Assembly: GCA_030550715.1 (NCBI GenBank)
Contig: JAUQOU010000023.1
Span: forward strand, 1 to 32,842
Direction of reading: 5' to 3'
Source of the DNA: a bacterium
GTDB taxonomy: Bacteria; Calescibacteriota; Calescibacteriia; Calescibacteriales; Calescibacteriaceae
Length of the DNA stretch: 32,842 nucleotides
Both the position numbers and the translations under genes were made by a program. Positions 7,522-17,385 of the stretch are shown here, piece by piece (the first letter of the stretch is position 1; each line of letters begins with the position of its first letter). The notes under the pieces were generated by a model, which made no database searches, was not told where the DNA came from, and saw only the letters and a list, made by a program, of their open reading frames with translations.

Positions 7522-10500
7522 TCACAGAGCGGAAAAAACTTTTTCTATTTTGTAAAGATCCTGTATGCAGTACACATCAAGTTTTCTTATGTCTCCGCCA
7601 AGTTTTTCTTTTATCTCTTTTATACTTTCTACTGCAAATTCAGCTGACTCTATTGTCGTGAAGTAGCATATCTGATTGAATATTGCAGACCTGCGAATAT
7701 AAGCAGAATCACTTATAGCTTTTTTATCGTAATCAAAAGTGTTGATAAGTAAATTTACTTTCTTTGACTCAACAAGATCAATTATATCTGGTTTTCCTTC
7801 TCCAAGCTTGAAAACCTTTTTTGATTTGACCCCGTGCTTTGTGAGAAAGTTATGAGTTCCTTCTGTTGCGAATATCTCAAATCCGAGTTTTTCAAGTTCT
7901 ACGGCTAATTTCAGTGTTCTTTGTTTATCTTTATCTCTTACTGTGAGGAGTGCTGAGCCGGAGAGAGGGATTTTGTTTCCTGCTGCGAGCTGAGCTTTGT
8001 AGAACGCAAAATAGGGGGAAAAATCAACTCCCATGACTTCCCCTGTTGAACGCATTTCGGGACCGAGAATTGGGTCGTGTCTCAATTTCAGGAACGGGAG
8101 AACAACCTCTTTTACCGCAAAAAATTTTGATTCAAAATAACCTCTTATTCCTAATTCAGATAAGGTTTTTCCACACATAACATATGTTGCTATTTTGGCA
8201 AGCGGTATCCCTATTGCTTTTGAAATGAAGGGTACGGTTCTTGATGACCGAGGGTTTGCTTCAAGGACATATACTTTTCCATCAGATACAGCCAGTTGTA
8301 GGTTCATGATTCCTACCACTCCCAGCCAGCGTGCAATTGTATAACAAATATCCACTATATCACCTTTGAGCTTTTTGGAAAATCCGTACGGAGGAATAAA
8401 GTTCGCGGAGTCGCCTGAGTGAATTCCCGCTGGTTCAACATGCCTCAATATACCTCCGAACAGAACATCTTTGCCATCACATACAAGATCAATATCTACT
8501 TCAACTGCTCCCTCGAGGAATTTATCTATGAGAACAGGTTTATCTTCTGAGACAAAGAGGGCATCTTTGAGATACGATCTGAGGTCTTCTGGCGAGTTGC
8601 ATATCGCCATGGCTCTTCCGCCAAGAACATAAGATGGTCTTACAAGAACGGGGTACCCCAATCTTTCGGCTTTTTCAAGTGCTTCTTTTTCTGAAAAGGC
8701 GGTTTCAGATGGTGGCTGATCTATTCCAAGGTTATCAATAAGTTCTCTGAATTTCCCTCTATCTTCTGCGATGTCTATTGATTCGGGAGGTGTTCCTGCT
8801 ATTTGAAATCCGTTTTCCTGTATCACTTTTGCGAGTTTGAGAGGGGTTTGACCTCCAAAGCTCACAAAAACAAGATCCGGCTTCTCGTGATAAAGTATTT
8901 CAAGAATGCTTTCTTGATTTATCGGACTGAAATAAAGTTTATCTGAGGTATCATAGTCGGTTGAGACGGTCTCCGGGTTTGAGTTGATCATAATTGAGTA
9001 GTATCCGAGCTCTTTCAGTGCGAATATGGCGTGACATGCGGAATAATCGAACTCTATTCCCTGTCCTATTCTGTTCGGTCCTGCTCCGATAACTACACCT
9101 TTTGGTTTATTTACGACATACGACTCGTTTTCAAAATCGTATGATGAATAGTAGTATGGTGTTAGAGCGGGGAACTCTCCTGCGCAGGTATCAACACACT
9201 TGAAAACAGGAATGATTTTTTTCTCTCTTCTTTTTTGAAATACTTCTTTTTCTGTTCTTTTGAGCAGATATGCGATGTGTTCGTCTGAAAATCCGTTCGC
9301 TTTCGCTTCATATAAAAGTTCTTCGGGAATATCTTCAAGCTTATACTTTTCTAATTTTTTCTCTATTTCAATTATTCTTTTCATCTGGTTAATAAACCAT
9401 ATATCTATTCCTGTCTTTTCAGATATCTCCTCAGGACTTTTACCTCTTCGTAGAATTTCAAAGATAGCAAATATTCTGAAAGGATGGGGTTTTAGGAATT
9501 TTTCCAGCTCTTCATCTTTCAGGTTAAGTTTTATCGGGAAAGTTGGATGTTTTTCAAGTGAAGATATTGCTTTCAAGAGGGCTTCTCTGAAATTTCTTCC
9601 TATCGCCATAACTTCTCCTATTGATTTCATTTGAGTTCCTAAATAAGGGTCAACTTCTGGGAATTTTTCAAAGTCAAATCTTGGGATTTTTACAACGACA
9701 TAGTCTATTGATGGTTCAAAAGAAGCGGGGGTTTTTTTGGTTATAAAGTTTGGGATTTCGTCAAGTGTGTAGCCGACTGCAAGAAGCGAGGCGATTTTTG
9801 CTATTGGGAACCCTGTTGCTTTTGAAGCCAGAGCAGAACTCCTCGAGACACGTGGGTTCATCTCTATAACAGCAATTTCGCCGTTTTTGGGATTTACCGC
9901 GAACTGTATGTTCGAGCCCCCCGTATCAACTCCTATTTCAATCATTATTCTTTTTGCCGCGTCTCTCATTGCTTGGAACTCTTTATCTGTCAGAGTTTGT
10001 GCCGGAGCAACGGTTATTGAATCGCCTGTATGAACTCCCATAGGGTCAAAATTCTCTATCGTGCATACGACAGAGAAGTTGTCATTTTTATCTCGCATGA
10101 CTTCAAGCTCAAACTCTTTCCAACCATCAAGGTATTCTTCAACTATTGCCGAACCTTTGGGACTTATTTCAAGTGCGAATTTGATTTTATCGTAAAATTC
10201 TTCTTCTTCCCATACTATTGATCCACCCGTTCCTCCAAGTGTGAATGATGGTCTTATAACTGCTGGTACTCCGATTTCTTTGAATGCATCTTTGATTTTT
10301 TCTTTTGAATCGACATAAAATGATTTTGGAACTCTCAGTCCTATTTTGAGCATCGCTTTTTTGAATTCCTCTCTATCTTCTGCTTTTTTTATCGTTTCGT
10401 ATTTTGCACCTATGAGTTCAACTGAATATTTTTGCAGTATTCCTTGTTCGTATAGTTCTGCGGAGAGGTTGAGAGCGGTTTGTCCTCCAAGTGTTGAAAG

Positions 10501-10758
10501 TATAGCAGAAGGTCTTTCCTTCCGTATTATTTTTTCTAAAAACTCAACTGTGAGAGGTTCAATATAAGTTCTATCTGCAAATTCCGGGTCTGTCATTATT
10601 GTTGCTGGATTTGAATTGACGACAACTATTTCATAACCTTCTTGTTTCAGAGCTTTTAATGCCTGTGTTCCCGAATAATCAAATTCTGCCGCTTGCCCTA
10701 TGATTATAGGACCAGAACCAATGACAAGAATTTTCTTTATATCAGTCCTTTTTGGCAT
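7522..10758 (-). CDS. carB: Carbamoyl-phosphate synthase large subunit
   Basis: CarB makes carbamoyl phosphate from bicarbonate, ATP and ammonia channelled from CarA, feeding arginine and pyrimidine synthesis in the cytoplasm. At 1078 aa it is full length. The two homologous halves each carry an ATP-grasp domain. The first half shows [29 protein letters not shown] and [16 protein letters not shown]. The second half repeats [32 protein letters not shown] and [16 protein letters not shown]. The C-terminal region (about 940-1078) is the MGS-like allosteric domain, beginning around [19 protein letters not shown]. No carA is adjacent, so the subunits are encoded apart. The ATG start gives the usual [14 protein letters not shown] beginning, with no clear Shine-Dalgarno. 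Confidence 0.98.
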   Translation of the reverse strand: MPKRTDIKKILVIGSGPIIIGQAAEFDYSGTQALKALKQEGYEIVVVNSNPATIMTDPEFADRTYIEPLTVEFLEKIIRKERPSAILSTLGGQTALNLSAELYEQGILQKYSVELIGAKYETIKKAEDREEFKKAMLKIGLRVPKSFYVDSKEKIKDAFKEIGVPAVIRPSFTLGGTGGSIVWEEEEFYDKIKFALEISPKGSAIVEEYLDGWKEFELEVMRDKNDNFSVVCTIENFDPMGVHTGDSITVAPAQTLTDKEFQAMRDAAKRIMIEIGVDTGGSNIQFAVNPKNGEIAVIEMNPRVSRSSALASKATGFPIAKIASLLAVGYTLDEIPNFITKKTPASFEPSIDYVVVKIPRFDFEKFPEVDPYLGTQMKSIGEVMAIGRNFREALLKAISSLEKHPTFPIKLNLKDEELEKFLKPHPFRIFAIFEILRRGKSPEEISEKTGIDIWFINQMKRIIEIEKKLEKYKLEDIPEELLYEAKANGFSDEHIAYLLKRTEKEVFQKRREKKIIPVFKCVDTCAGEFPALTPYYYSSYDFENESYVVNKPKGVVIGAGPNRIGQGIEFDYSACHAIFALKELGYYSIMINSNPETVSTDYDTSDKLYFSPINQESILEILYHEKPDLVFVSFGGQTPLKLAKVIQENGFQIAGTPPESIDIAEDRGKFRELIDNLGIDQPPSETAFSEKEALEKAERLGYPVLVRPSYVLGGRAMAICNSPEDLRSYLKDALFVSEDKPVLIDKFLEGAVEVDIDLVCDGKDVLFGGILRHVEPAGIHSGDSANFIPPYGFSKKLKGDIVDICYTIARWLGVVGIMNLQLAVSDGKVYVLEANPRSSRTVPFISKAIGIPLAKIATYVMCGKTLSELGIRGYFESKFFAVKEVVLPFLKLRHDPILGPEMRSTGEVMGVDFSPYFAFYKAQLAAGNKIPLSGSALLTVRDKDKQRTLKLAVELEKLGFEIFATEGTHNFLTKHGVKSKKVFKLGEGKPDIIDLVESKKVNLLINTFDYDKKAISDSAYIRRSAIFNQICYFTTIESAEFAVESIKEIKEKLGGDIRKLDVYCIQDLYKIEKVFSAL

Positions 10759-10835
10759 AGAGATATAGGGGAGTGCATTTTTAACATAATAGTAAATCAG
10801 AACCTTGATGATTAATTTTTCAGAAAATTCATTTT

Positions 10836-13052
10836 ATGAAACTACTGAAAACATATCTTTCATTTTTTATTTTTTTTCTGTCTTTATTTTTCTCTTGTTC
10901 CAGTAAAAAAACGATAGAAGAAGAAATTTTTTTTACTCTCAAGTTGAGAGTTCTTTTCAAACTGCCTTCTTTTGAAGATGTGAAAGCAAAATTTGAAGTT
11001 CAAGACCTATTTTTAGGAAGAAAATTTGAAGGAGAAAGTCAGATCTATCAATCGCAAGGAATAACTTATGTTTCCATTCTTTTACCTTTTTCAAATTCTC
11101 ATTACAAAGCTTATATAACCCTGATTTATAGAGATACTACTCTTATTGAATATACTGCTACCTTTTCTCCGCGTACACCTGAGTACGATATAACAGATAT
11201 TTCCAAGGTGAATCTTCCGGACTCTGATAATGATGGAAGTTCAAACCTCGATGAGATTTTAAGTGGCACAGACCCGTTTGACCCGTCAAGCTGTCCAGCA
11301 AAGAAGTTTTACATTGACCAAGACCAGGACGGTTTTGGTGATAGCGATCTATATATTCTTTCATGTAAAAAACCAGATGGATTTTCTGAAGTTGGTGGAG
11401 ATTGCAACGATTCAGACCCGGAGATAAATCCTTCACGAGAAATATGCGGAGACAGAAAAGATAATAACTGCGATGGAAAAATAGATGAAAACTGTTCTTC
11501 TTCTTCTTGCGTATTTTTCCCTGATGTTGATGGAGATGGATTTGGTATAGCTGAACCAAGAGAAAGACCAGATTGTATTATGCCTCCGGGATTCACAACT
11601 ATATCTGGCGATTGCGATGATAATAATCCAGCCGTTAATCCTTCTGCTAATGAGGTGTGTAATTTGCTTGATGATAACTGTGATGGTTTGATAGATGAAG
11701 GTTTCCCTGTTTGTCTTACTCCTTCTTCTCTTCAGATAAATTTTATATCCTGGTATATTCTGGGAATTAGCTGGAAAGATAACTCCAAAAATGAAAGCAG
11801 ATTTATTGTTGAGGTCTCAGAATCAGAAGATTTCTCACGTGTAGTCACGAGGCAGGAGTTTGGAAAAGATGTAACTTATGGCTATATTTTTGGACTTGAG
11901 CCGGGAAAGAAATACTTTATAAGAGTTTATGCTGAAAACTTTTTCGGGAGGTCGGGATACTCAGAGGTTATCTCTGCTCTGACAAAAAACCTTAACTTTT
12001 TAGATAATGTTTCTTCTGTTGGTTTGGGTTTATATCACTCTTGTGCAGTTTTGACTGATGGGAAACTTTACTGCTGGGGTGATAACTCTTTTGGGCAGAC
12101 CATTACAATTTCTGATTTTGACTGCGATGGGGACGGAAAATTGGAGTGTGTTATGAATCCCGCTGATACCGGACAGCAAAGTATATCTTATGTTTCTTCG
12201 GGGGCATATCACACTTGTTTTTCAGATAATTTGAAAAACCTGTATTGTGCTGGAAGGGGAGATTCCGGACAGGTAGGTAATGGTTTGATTTCGTTTCAGA
12301 GTTCAATCACAAAGGTTTTAGAAAATGTTTCCATTTTCTCTTCTGGTTATGCTCATACTTGTGCGGTAAAAGAAAATGGTTCTCTATGGTGTTGGGGATG
12401 GAATTACTATGGTCAGGTTGGAAATTCTCATCAATATGGCGATATAGTGACTTTACCTTATGAGGTTTTCTCTTCGGGTGTTTCTTATGTATCTTCTGGT
12501 TATGCTCATACCTGTGCGGTGAAGCAAGATGGTTCTCTGTGGTGCTGGGGATGGAACGGATATAGTCAGCTTGGTGTTTCTTTCTCTGACTCATCAACCT
12601 ATCAACCGCAACTTGTTTTCTCATCAGGGATTTCAAAGGTTTGTGCAGGGTACTATCATTCTTGCGCTCTGTCTTTTGATGGAAAGCTCTACTGCTGGGG
12701 AGGAAACGACAAGGGACAGGTTGGGGATGGAAGTTCTGATATTCAGAGGACTCCGAAGCAGGTTATGGAAAGTGTTTTAGATGTAGGATGCGGATGGTAT
12801 CACACCTGTGCATTGAGGTCAAGCAGAGAACTTATCTGCTGGGGAGATGGAACTTACGGTCAAACTGGAGGGGATTTGCTTTTCAATTCTGTTGCAAATG
12901 AGGTTCAGAAAGTTTTCGGAGGTGCTTTTCATACATGCTTTATAAAAGATAATTACCTTTGGTGTTTTGGATTTAATAATTCGGCTCAGCTTGGGAACGG
13001 TAAAAAGAAATCGTTCTCATCATCTCCCTCAAAGGTTCTAAAAGATAGATGA
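10836..13052 (+). CDS. Lipoprotein with MopE-type metal-binding repeats, FN3 domain and seven RCC1 blades
   Basis: A 738-aa surface or periplasmic lipoprotein. The signal peptide ends in lipobox LFFSC (Cys21). Residues about 128-147 form a DSDNDG calcium-binding-like loop. Two MopE-type putative metal-binding repeats follow (about 159-220 and 228-288), each with a DQDGFG or DGDGFG turn, a GDCND/GDCDD motif and a closing DNNCDG or DDNCDG. A fibronectin III-like domain spans about 296-383. Residues 390-738 hold seven RCC1-like repeats, each with Y/F-H-x-C and L-x-C-x-G-like elements, enough for one seven-bladed propeller. Blade 1 has an inserted DCDGDGKLEC loop. Each blade carries a cysteine pair, suggesting disulfides outside the cytoplasm. 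Binding or adhesion is inferred; the ligand is unknown. Confidence 0.8.
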   Translation: MKLLKTYLSFFIFFLSLFFSCSSKKTIEEEIFFTLKLRVLFKLPSFEDVKAKFEVQDLFLGRKFEGESQIYQSQGITYVSILLPFSNSHYKAYITLIYRDTTLIEYTATFSPRTPEYDITDISKVNLPDSDNDGSSNLDEILSGTDPFDPSSCPAKKFYIDQDQDGFGDSDLYILSCKKPDGFSEVGGDCNDSDPEINPSREICGDRKDNNCDGKIDENCSSSSCVFFPDVDGDGFGIAEPRERPDCIMPPGFTTISGDCDDNNPAVNPSANEVCNLLDDNCDGLIDEGFPVCLTPSSLQINFISWYILGISWKDNSKNESRFIVEVSESEDFSRVVTRQEFGKDVTYGYIFGLEPGKKYFIRVYAENFFGRSGYSEVISALTKNLNFLDNVSSVGLGLYHSCAVLTDGKLYCWGDNSFGQTITISDFDCDGDGKLECVMNPADTGQQSISYVSSGAYHTCFSDNLKNLYCAGRGDSGQVGNGLISFQSSITKVLENVSIFSSGYAHTCAVKENGSLWCWGWNYYGQVGNSHQYGDIVTLPYEVFSSGVSYVSSGYAHTCAVKQDGSLWCWGWNGYSQLGVSFSDSSTYQPQLVFSSGISKVCAGYYHSCALSFDGKLYCWGGNDKGQVGDGSSDIQRTPKQVMESVLDVGCGWYHTCALRSSRELICWGDGTYGQTGGDLLFNSVANEVQKVFGGAFHTCFIKDNYLWCFGFNNSAQLGNGKKKSFSSSPSKVLKDR

Positions 13053-13125
13053 AAGTTTTTTGATGTAAAATGGTTAAAAAGCTTTGTTAAAAAAATCTTT
13101 TTGAGCAGGATATAAAATTGATAGT

Positions 13126-13545
13126 ATGGAAGAACTGACTTTTTCGGAGGAAGTAAAAGGCAAATGGGGAGAGTGGGTAGAGGAGGACTTCTGCTCAAAA
13201 GATGTTGAAAGGTTCTTATTAGCTATACAGGAAGAAAACGTTGATGAATACCTTAAAAACAGAATTATTCCTCCGACATTTTTTACTTGTTTCAGGAAGG
13301 GGAGACCTGAGCATGGAGTGAAGGGTTTCAGAACTTTTCTACATGCCGAGCAGGAGTATGAGTTTTTTTCTTTTCCTGATTATGGAGAGAGGATTAGGTA
13401 TAGGACTCGTATAGCGGATATTTACGAAAAGGTGAGCAAGAGGACGGGGCGTAAGATGGTTTTTGTTGTTTTTGAAACCGAGTATTATTCAATAAGAGAC
13501 AGCAGGCTTTTGTGTATCGCAAGAGCGACCCTTGTTTTTATGTAG
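13126..13545 (+). CDS. MaoC N-terminal / FAS1-like hot-dog dehydratase domain protein
   Basis: A small protein of 139 aa. After a helical N-terminus (WVEEDFCSKDVERFLLAIQEEN) it shows IIPPTFFTCF, HAEQEYEFF, GERIRYRTRIADIYEKVSKR, and KMVFVVFETEYYSIRDSRLL. This order matches the N-terminal hot-dog half of MaoC/FAS1-like (3R)-hydroxyacyl dehydratases, including the PPTF segment, the E-Y-E-F strand and the closing E-T-x-Y strand. The partner half, which usually carries the catalytic Asp/His of MaoC, is not next door. It may pair with a second subunit encoded elsewhere. Substrate is unknown; acyl-CoA or acyl-ACP is a guess. It lies between the RCC1 lipoprotein and the dctP-like gene on the same strand. 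Confidence 0.6.
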   Translation: MEELTFSEEVKGKWGEWVEEDFCSKDVERFLLAIQEENVDEYLKNRIIPPTFFTCFRKGRPEHGVKGFRTFLHAEQEYEFFSFPDYGERIRYRTRIADIYEKVSKRTGRKMVFVVFETEYYSIRDSRLLCIARATLVFM

Positions 13546-13577
13546 TTTGATTTTAAATTTATGATTAAAATTAGTTT

Positions 13578-14612
13578 ATGAGAAAGAAAAAGTTTTTGCG
13601 AAGCAGGTTTTCGGTTTATCTTTTATTTCCACTTATTTCCTCACTCTTTTTCTTATCTTATGTGTTTTCACAGGGAGTGTTAAAACTCGGAACATTGGCA
13701 CCAGCAGACAGCGATTGGATCAAAGCTATAAATGATGTCTTTGATGAAGTTTTACGTAAATCAACCGAAAAACCGAAAGTAATCTTTTACTCGGGAGGAG
13801 TTATGGGAGATGAAGATGAAATGATAAGAAAAATAAGAATTGGTCAGCTTCACGGTGGTGGCTTCACAACACTTGGAATAAAAAAAATCGCTCCGGAACT
13901 TTCTGTACTTGACCTTCCTATGCTGTTCAGAAACGAAAAAGAAGTAGATTTCATTTTTGATAAATTCCTTCCGGATTTTGAAAATTTCTTTGAAAAAAGA
14001 GGTTTTAAATTGCTCCTTCTCACAGAACAGGGATTTTCTTATTTTTTCACCACAAGAAAAGATGTTTCAAAACTGAAAGATTTAGGTAAGACACGCATGT
14101 GGGGATGGAAAGATGAAAGAGTGATATTGAGTGTGGTGAAAGTTTTGGGCTCAAATCCTATTTTTGTCCTTGTGCCTGATGTTCTTTCTGCTCTTGAGAC
14201 AGGGATGTTGGAGACCGTTGACCTTTCTCCTATGGCTTGTATTTCTCTTCAGTGGTGTAATCTGATGAAAGTTATGATAAACTATCCTTATAGGTTTGAG
14301 GCAGGAGCTCTGGTAATCTATAAGAAATCTTGGGATGCACTTCCATCTGATTTCAAAGTATCGCTTGAAACTGCTCTGAAACAGAAAAGACAATGGATTA
14401 CAGAGAAAATAAGAGAAGGGAATAAGAGATCTATTGAGAGATTGAAAATGATGAACATTAAATTCGTTGATGTCTCATACGATGAAATAAATTGGTTCCA
14501 TGATGAGGTGAGAAAGAAAATATGGTATGCTGAAAATACTGAATATTCTCATGAGTTTTTGAGAAGGATTGAGGAGGAATTAGAGAATTTCAGAAAAGGA
14601 AAAAGCAATTGA
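13578..14612 (+). CDS. TRAP-transporter-type DctP solute receptor (orphan)
   Basis: A periplasmic binding protein of 344 aa. Residues 1-32 are a signal peptide ending VFSQ. The mature part begins LKLGTLAPADSDWIKAI, the first strand of DctP-family receptors. Further family signs are YSGGVMGDEDEMIRKIRIGQ (about 71-90), APELSVLDLPMLFRNEKEV, the RMWGWKDE strand (about 173), and PSDFKVSLETALKQKRQW near the end. DctP receptors capture carboxylic acids or other solutes for a DctQM membrane pair, but no dctQ or dctM is here. The sequence style resembles receptors that work with TatT-like lipoproteins in treponemes and deltaproteobacteria, which is an inference. No Shine-Dalgarno is visible. Confidence 0.8.
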   Translation: MRKKKFLRSRFSVYLLFPLISSLFFLSYVFSQGVLKLGTLAPADSDWIKAINDVFDEVLRKSTEKPKVIFYSGGVMGDEDEMIRKIRIGQLHGGGFTTLGIKKIAPELSVLDLPMLFRNEKEVDFIFDKFLPDFENFFEKRGFKLLLLTEQGFSYFFTTRKDVSKLKDLGKTRMWGWKDERVILSVVKVLGSNPIFVLVPDVLSALETGMLETVDLSPMACISLQWCNLMKVMINYPYRFEAGALVIYKKSWDALPSDFKVSLETALKQKRQWITEKIREGNKRSIERLKMMNIKFVDVSYDEINWFHDEVRKKIWYAENTEYSHEFLRRIEEELENFRKGKSN

Positions 14613-14622
14613 GATTTTCATT

Positions 14623-15189
14623 TCAAAACAGCTCAAAAGAGACCCCGATTATCATTCCAGATATGGTATCAGATAACCAATGGCTGTTTTCTAATATTCT
14701 CCCAAAAGATACAATTGGTGGGACTGAAAATAATATGATAGAGCATAGTTTATTTTCGCAGAGATGTTTTCCAAGGGTGAAATATACTGCCGAGCTCGCT
14801 TGGGCGTGCCCAGATGGGAAAGACCTGAATTTGCTTTTTATTCCGGGAAAACTGAAATCATATTGAAAATCGGCTGCGGAAGGTCTTTCCCTTCCCGAAA
14901 ATTTCAGAATTTGAACTGCTATCGTTGAAAAGAGAAGATTTGACATGCTTTTTAAAAACGCACTTTTTAATTTCTGGTTCTCGCTTATAACTCCAAAAAT
15001 ATATCCACCTAAAACCAAGGGAGTTATTATTATTCCATCTCCCGGAAAACTCATTATTTTTCCCAATACCTTTGCATTGATTTTCTCTGAAAAATTTTTT
15101 AATTCATCATCAATCAAAGATGATATTATTCCTGCTCCAATTCCTATCACTATTCCTGAAAACATCTTATTTGATTCTTGAATTTTCAA
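14623..15189 (-). CDS. PAP2-family membrane phosphatase, 5' end probably frameshifted
   Basis: A membrane phosphatase of the PAP2 (PgpB-like) superfamily, likely acting on a lipid phosphate or diphosphate. The three catalytic motifs are present (numbering from the TTG at 15189): KFSGRERP (96-103), PSGH (125-128), and R164 with SHWLSD (His170, Asp174). Hydrophobic helices lie between. The annotated start is a poor TTG. The same frame stays open upstream to the gspD stop and encodes the extra stretch INRIDSVKEDISSEFR, which looks like the family's usual N-terminal segment. An ATG at 15275 in another frame would join it, giving a signal-like MILLIFFLLSSSY, if the run of six A (plus strand 15257-15262) were seven. 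The gene follows gspD. Confidence 0.75.
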   Translation of the reverse strand: MKIQESNKMFSGIVIGIGAGIISSLIDDELKNFSEKINAKVLGKIMSFPGDGIIITPLVLGGYIFGVISENQKLKSAFLKSMSNLLFSTIAVQILKFSGRERPSAADFQYDFSFPGIKSKFRSFPSGHAQASSAVYFTLGKHLCENKLCSIILFSVPPIVSFGRILENSHWLSDTISGMIIGVSFELF

Positions 15190-15288
15190 TCTGAACTCAG
15201 ATGAAATATCTTCTTTTACTGAATCTATGCGGTTTATGTAAGATGATGAAAGAAGGAAAAAATCAGCAGTATCATATAGGTTTAAAAT

Positions 15289-17250
15289 TTATTTTTGAAT
15301 TCCTTCTTCTTTCCTCAACTTTATATCTTCCTCTATTTTCTTCATCTTTATGTTTTCTACATCTTGCTTTTCCCATATTATTTTTGGAGTTATGAATATG
15401 AGGAGGTTTGATTTTTGAACTCTCTTTTGAGATGATCTGAAGAGAACTCCTAACACGGGTATATCGCCCAATATCGGAACTTTTGCTCTTGACATAGAAC
15501 TTCTCGTTCTCATAAGTCCTCCTATTACTATTGATTGTCCGTCATCAACAAGAACAGATGTGGAAGATGATCTTTTTATTGTTGCTATACCAAGTTGTGA
15601 TACCGCAAGCCCTGGTGGTGGCTCTTCTGCAACATCAGATATTTCAATGTTTATATCAAGAGAAATTTTCTTTTCTTCGTGAATTATGTGAGGAGTGATT
15701 TTGAGAATTATTCCCACATCTTGCCTTTGTATTGTGATTGTAGGGACTGCTGCTCCGCCTGGTCCGGCTGCGGTAATTATTTGACCTGTGGGGAAAGGTA
15801 TATTTGTTGCTACTCTTATTTCTGCTTCTTTATTATCTATTGCTAATATGTGTGGAGTTGAAAGTATATCAACCTGTGTATGTGTAGCAAGTGCATTGAG
15901 AACTGCGGCAAGAGGTGGTATAGAGAGAGTTTGTCCTCCGACGGTCACATCAATAGGTGGTAAGCTGAAGCCGAAAAGTAATCCAGAGATTTGAGCTATT
16001 GTTTTTGGGTCTACTATTTGGACGGGGAGTGGTGTTCCTAATGATTCTCCGAATATCCCTATTCCTTTTTTGGTTTCACCTTCAACCTTGACCGGGATTT
16101 CTTTCGCTCCAAAAAATGAAAGTCCATATTGGGATAATCTTGAAGATGATATTTCCATGATTACAGCTGAGACGAAAACCTGTCTTCTTTCTACATCTAT
16201 TTTTTCTATTATTTCTTTTATTTTTGCGTAGTCCTGCGGGGAAGCGACTATGATAAGAGAGTTTGTTGATTTATCTGCTGCTATTCTTACCGGGAGCTGG
16301 ACCACCTGTGCTTGTCCGGGTTGCCTTAATCCACCTCCACCTATTATGTTCTGGAGGATTGAAGATACCTCTTCTGCTTTTGCGTATCTCAGATATACGA
16401 CATTAACCTCTCCTTTTTCTTCTGGTATATCTATTTCTGTTAGAACTTTTTTGAGGTACTCTAAATCATCATCTTTTGCTACGATTATGATAGAGTTTGT
16501 TCTTGGCTCTGCGATTATTCTTGGTTGCTGTTGAGGGGGAACACCTTGTCCTAAAACTGACTGCGAGATCTGAGTGAGTATATTTACAGCATCCTGAGCG
16601 AGGGAGTATTTTAGTTTTATCATTTCTACTTTGAAGGGGGGAGGTAGGTCAATTTGTTCAAGAATTTGGTTTAATCTTTCGGCGTTTGCTTTCGTTTCAA
16701 TGAGTATTATTGTGTTTGTTGGAGAATAGACCTGTATAAATCCGTTTCTTGAAAGCAGGTTTCTTAAAACTGCCGATACTTGGTCAGCATTTGCGAATTT
16801 CGGAGTCATAATCAATGTCACGAACTCTTCTGATGGCAGGAGTGTTTTCTCTCTTATTACGGTTTTTATGGGGCTTTGTCTTGTTTCTGCTGCTGGAACT
16901 ATTTTGACTATGTTTCCCACTTCAACCTGCGCAAGGTCGTTTGCAAACAAGATTGAGTTGAAAATCTCAATAGCTTCTTTTTTTGTCACCGGTCTTGGAG
17001 AGATTATTGTCACTTTTCCTCTTATTCTCTGGTCAAGAAGATAATTTTTTCCAGACCATTCTGATATAAGTCGCACAAGGTCAACTATATCTATGTCTTT
17101 GAAGTTCATTGAAACCTTTTCCTCTGCATCAAGTTTTTTTGAGTTGAGAAGACCCAATACCAGAAGAAGAACTAATATGTGTGAAATTTTCTTCTTTTTT
17201 CTTTTTTCTCTTCCCATTTTATCATTATTAGTTTTTTTATTTTCTCTCAT
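15289..17250 (-). CDS. gspD: Type II secretion system secretin GspD
   Basis: The secretin forms the outer-membrane channel of type II secretion. The product has 653 aa. A basic N-region and hydrophobic helix (about 22-36) form the signal. An N0 domain starts about residue 46 with SMNFKDIDIVDLVRLISEWS, and N1-N3 KH-like repeats run to about residue 365 (for example EPRTNSIIIVA and ADKSTNSLIIVASPQDY). The secretin domain includes VFVSAVIMEISSSRL, THTQVDILSTPHILAIDN, and the signature VPILGDIPVLGVLFRSS. The N3 region has a Gly-rich loop (IIGGGGLRQPG). The start could also be the internal ATG at 17218. No other gsp gene is adjacent; gspF is 6 kb away. PilQ-type secretins are an alternative, but the N0-N3 layout favours GspD. 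Confidence 0.92.
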   Translation of the reverse strand: MRENKKTNNDKMGREKRKKKKISHILVLLLVLGLLNSKKLDAEEKVSMNFKDIDIVDLVRLISEWSGKNYLLDQRIRGKVTIISPRPVTKKEAIEIFNSILFANDLAQVEVGNIVKIVPAAETRQSPIKTVIREKTLLPSEEFVTLIMTPKFANADQVSAVLRNLLSRNGFIQVYSPTNTIILIETKANAERLNQILEQIDLPPPFKVEMIKLKYSLAQDAVNILTQISQSVLGQGVPPQQQPRIIAEPRTNSIIIVAKDDDLEYLKKVLTEIDIPEEKGEVNVVYLRYAKAEEVSSILQNIIGGGGLRQPGQAQVVQLPVRIAADKSTNSLIIVASPQDYAKIKEIIEKIDVERRQVFVSAVIMEISSSRLSQYGLSFFGAKEIPVKVEGETKKGIGIFGESLGTPLPVQIVDPKTIAQISGLLFGFSLPPIDVTVGGQTLSIPPLAAVLNALATHTQVDILSTPHILAIDNKEAEIRVATNIPFPTGQIITAAGPGGAAVPTITIQRQDVGIILKITPHIIHEEKKISLDINIEISDVAEEPPPGLAVSQLGIATIKRSSSTSVLVDDGQSIVIGGLMRTRSSMSRAKVPILGDIPVLGVLFRSSQKRVQKSNLLIFITPKIIWEKQDVENIKMKKIEEDIKLRKEEGIQK

Positions 17251-17385
17251 CGTTTTGTCGGACTAAATATTTATTCTTTATTTCAACTTTATTTCAGTAG
17301 TTTTTAATAAATAATCGTAATAAAGTATTTTTTTCTTGTTATTTATTATGAGAAAGAAGGAGTTTATCTTTTTGTCATTTTTATA

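Noticed and set aside
9260-9634. A 124-codon frame antisense to carB
   Set aside because: It lies wholly within conserved carB sequence and has no support of its own.
12307-12636. A 109-codon minus-strand frame inside the RCC1 region
   Set aside because: Its internal repetition mirrors the RCC1 repeats of the real gene on the other strand.
17308-17352. TAATAAATAA and TTATTTATTA inverted repeat upstream of gspD
   Set aside because: It is made only of A and T in an AT-rich gap with a long spacer, so it is easily chance.
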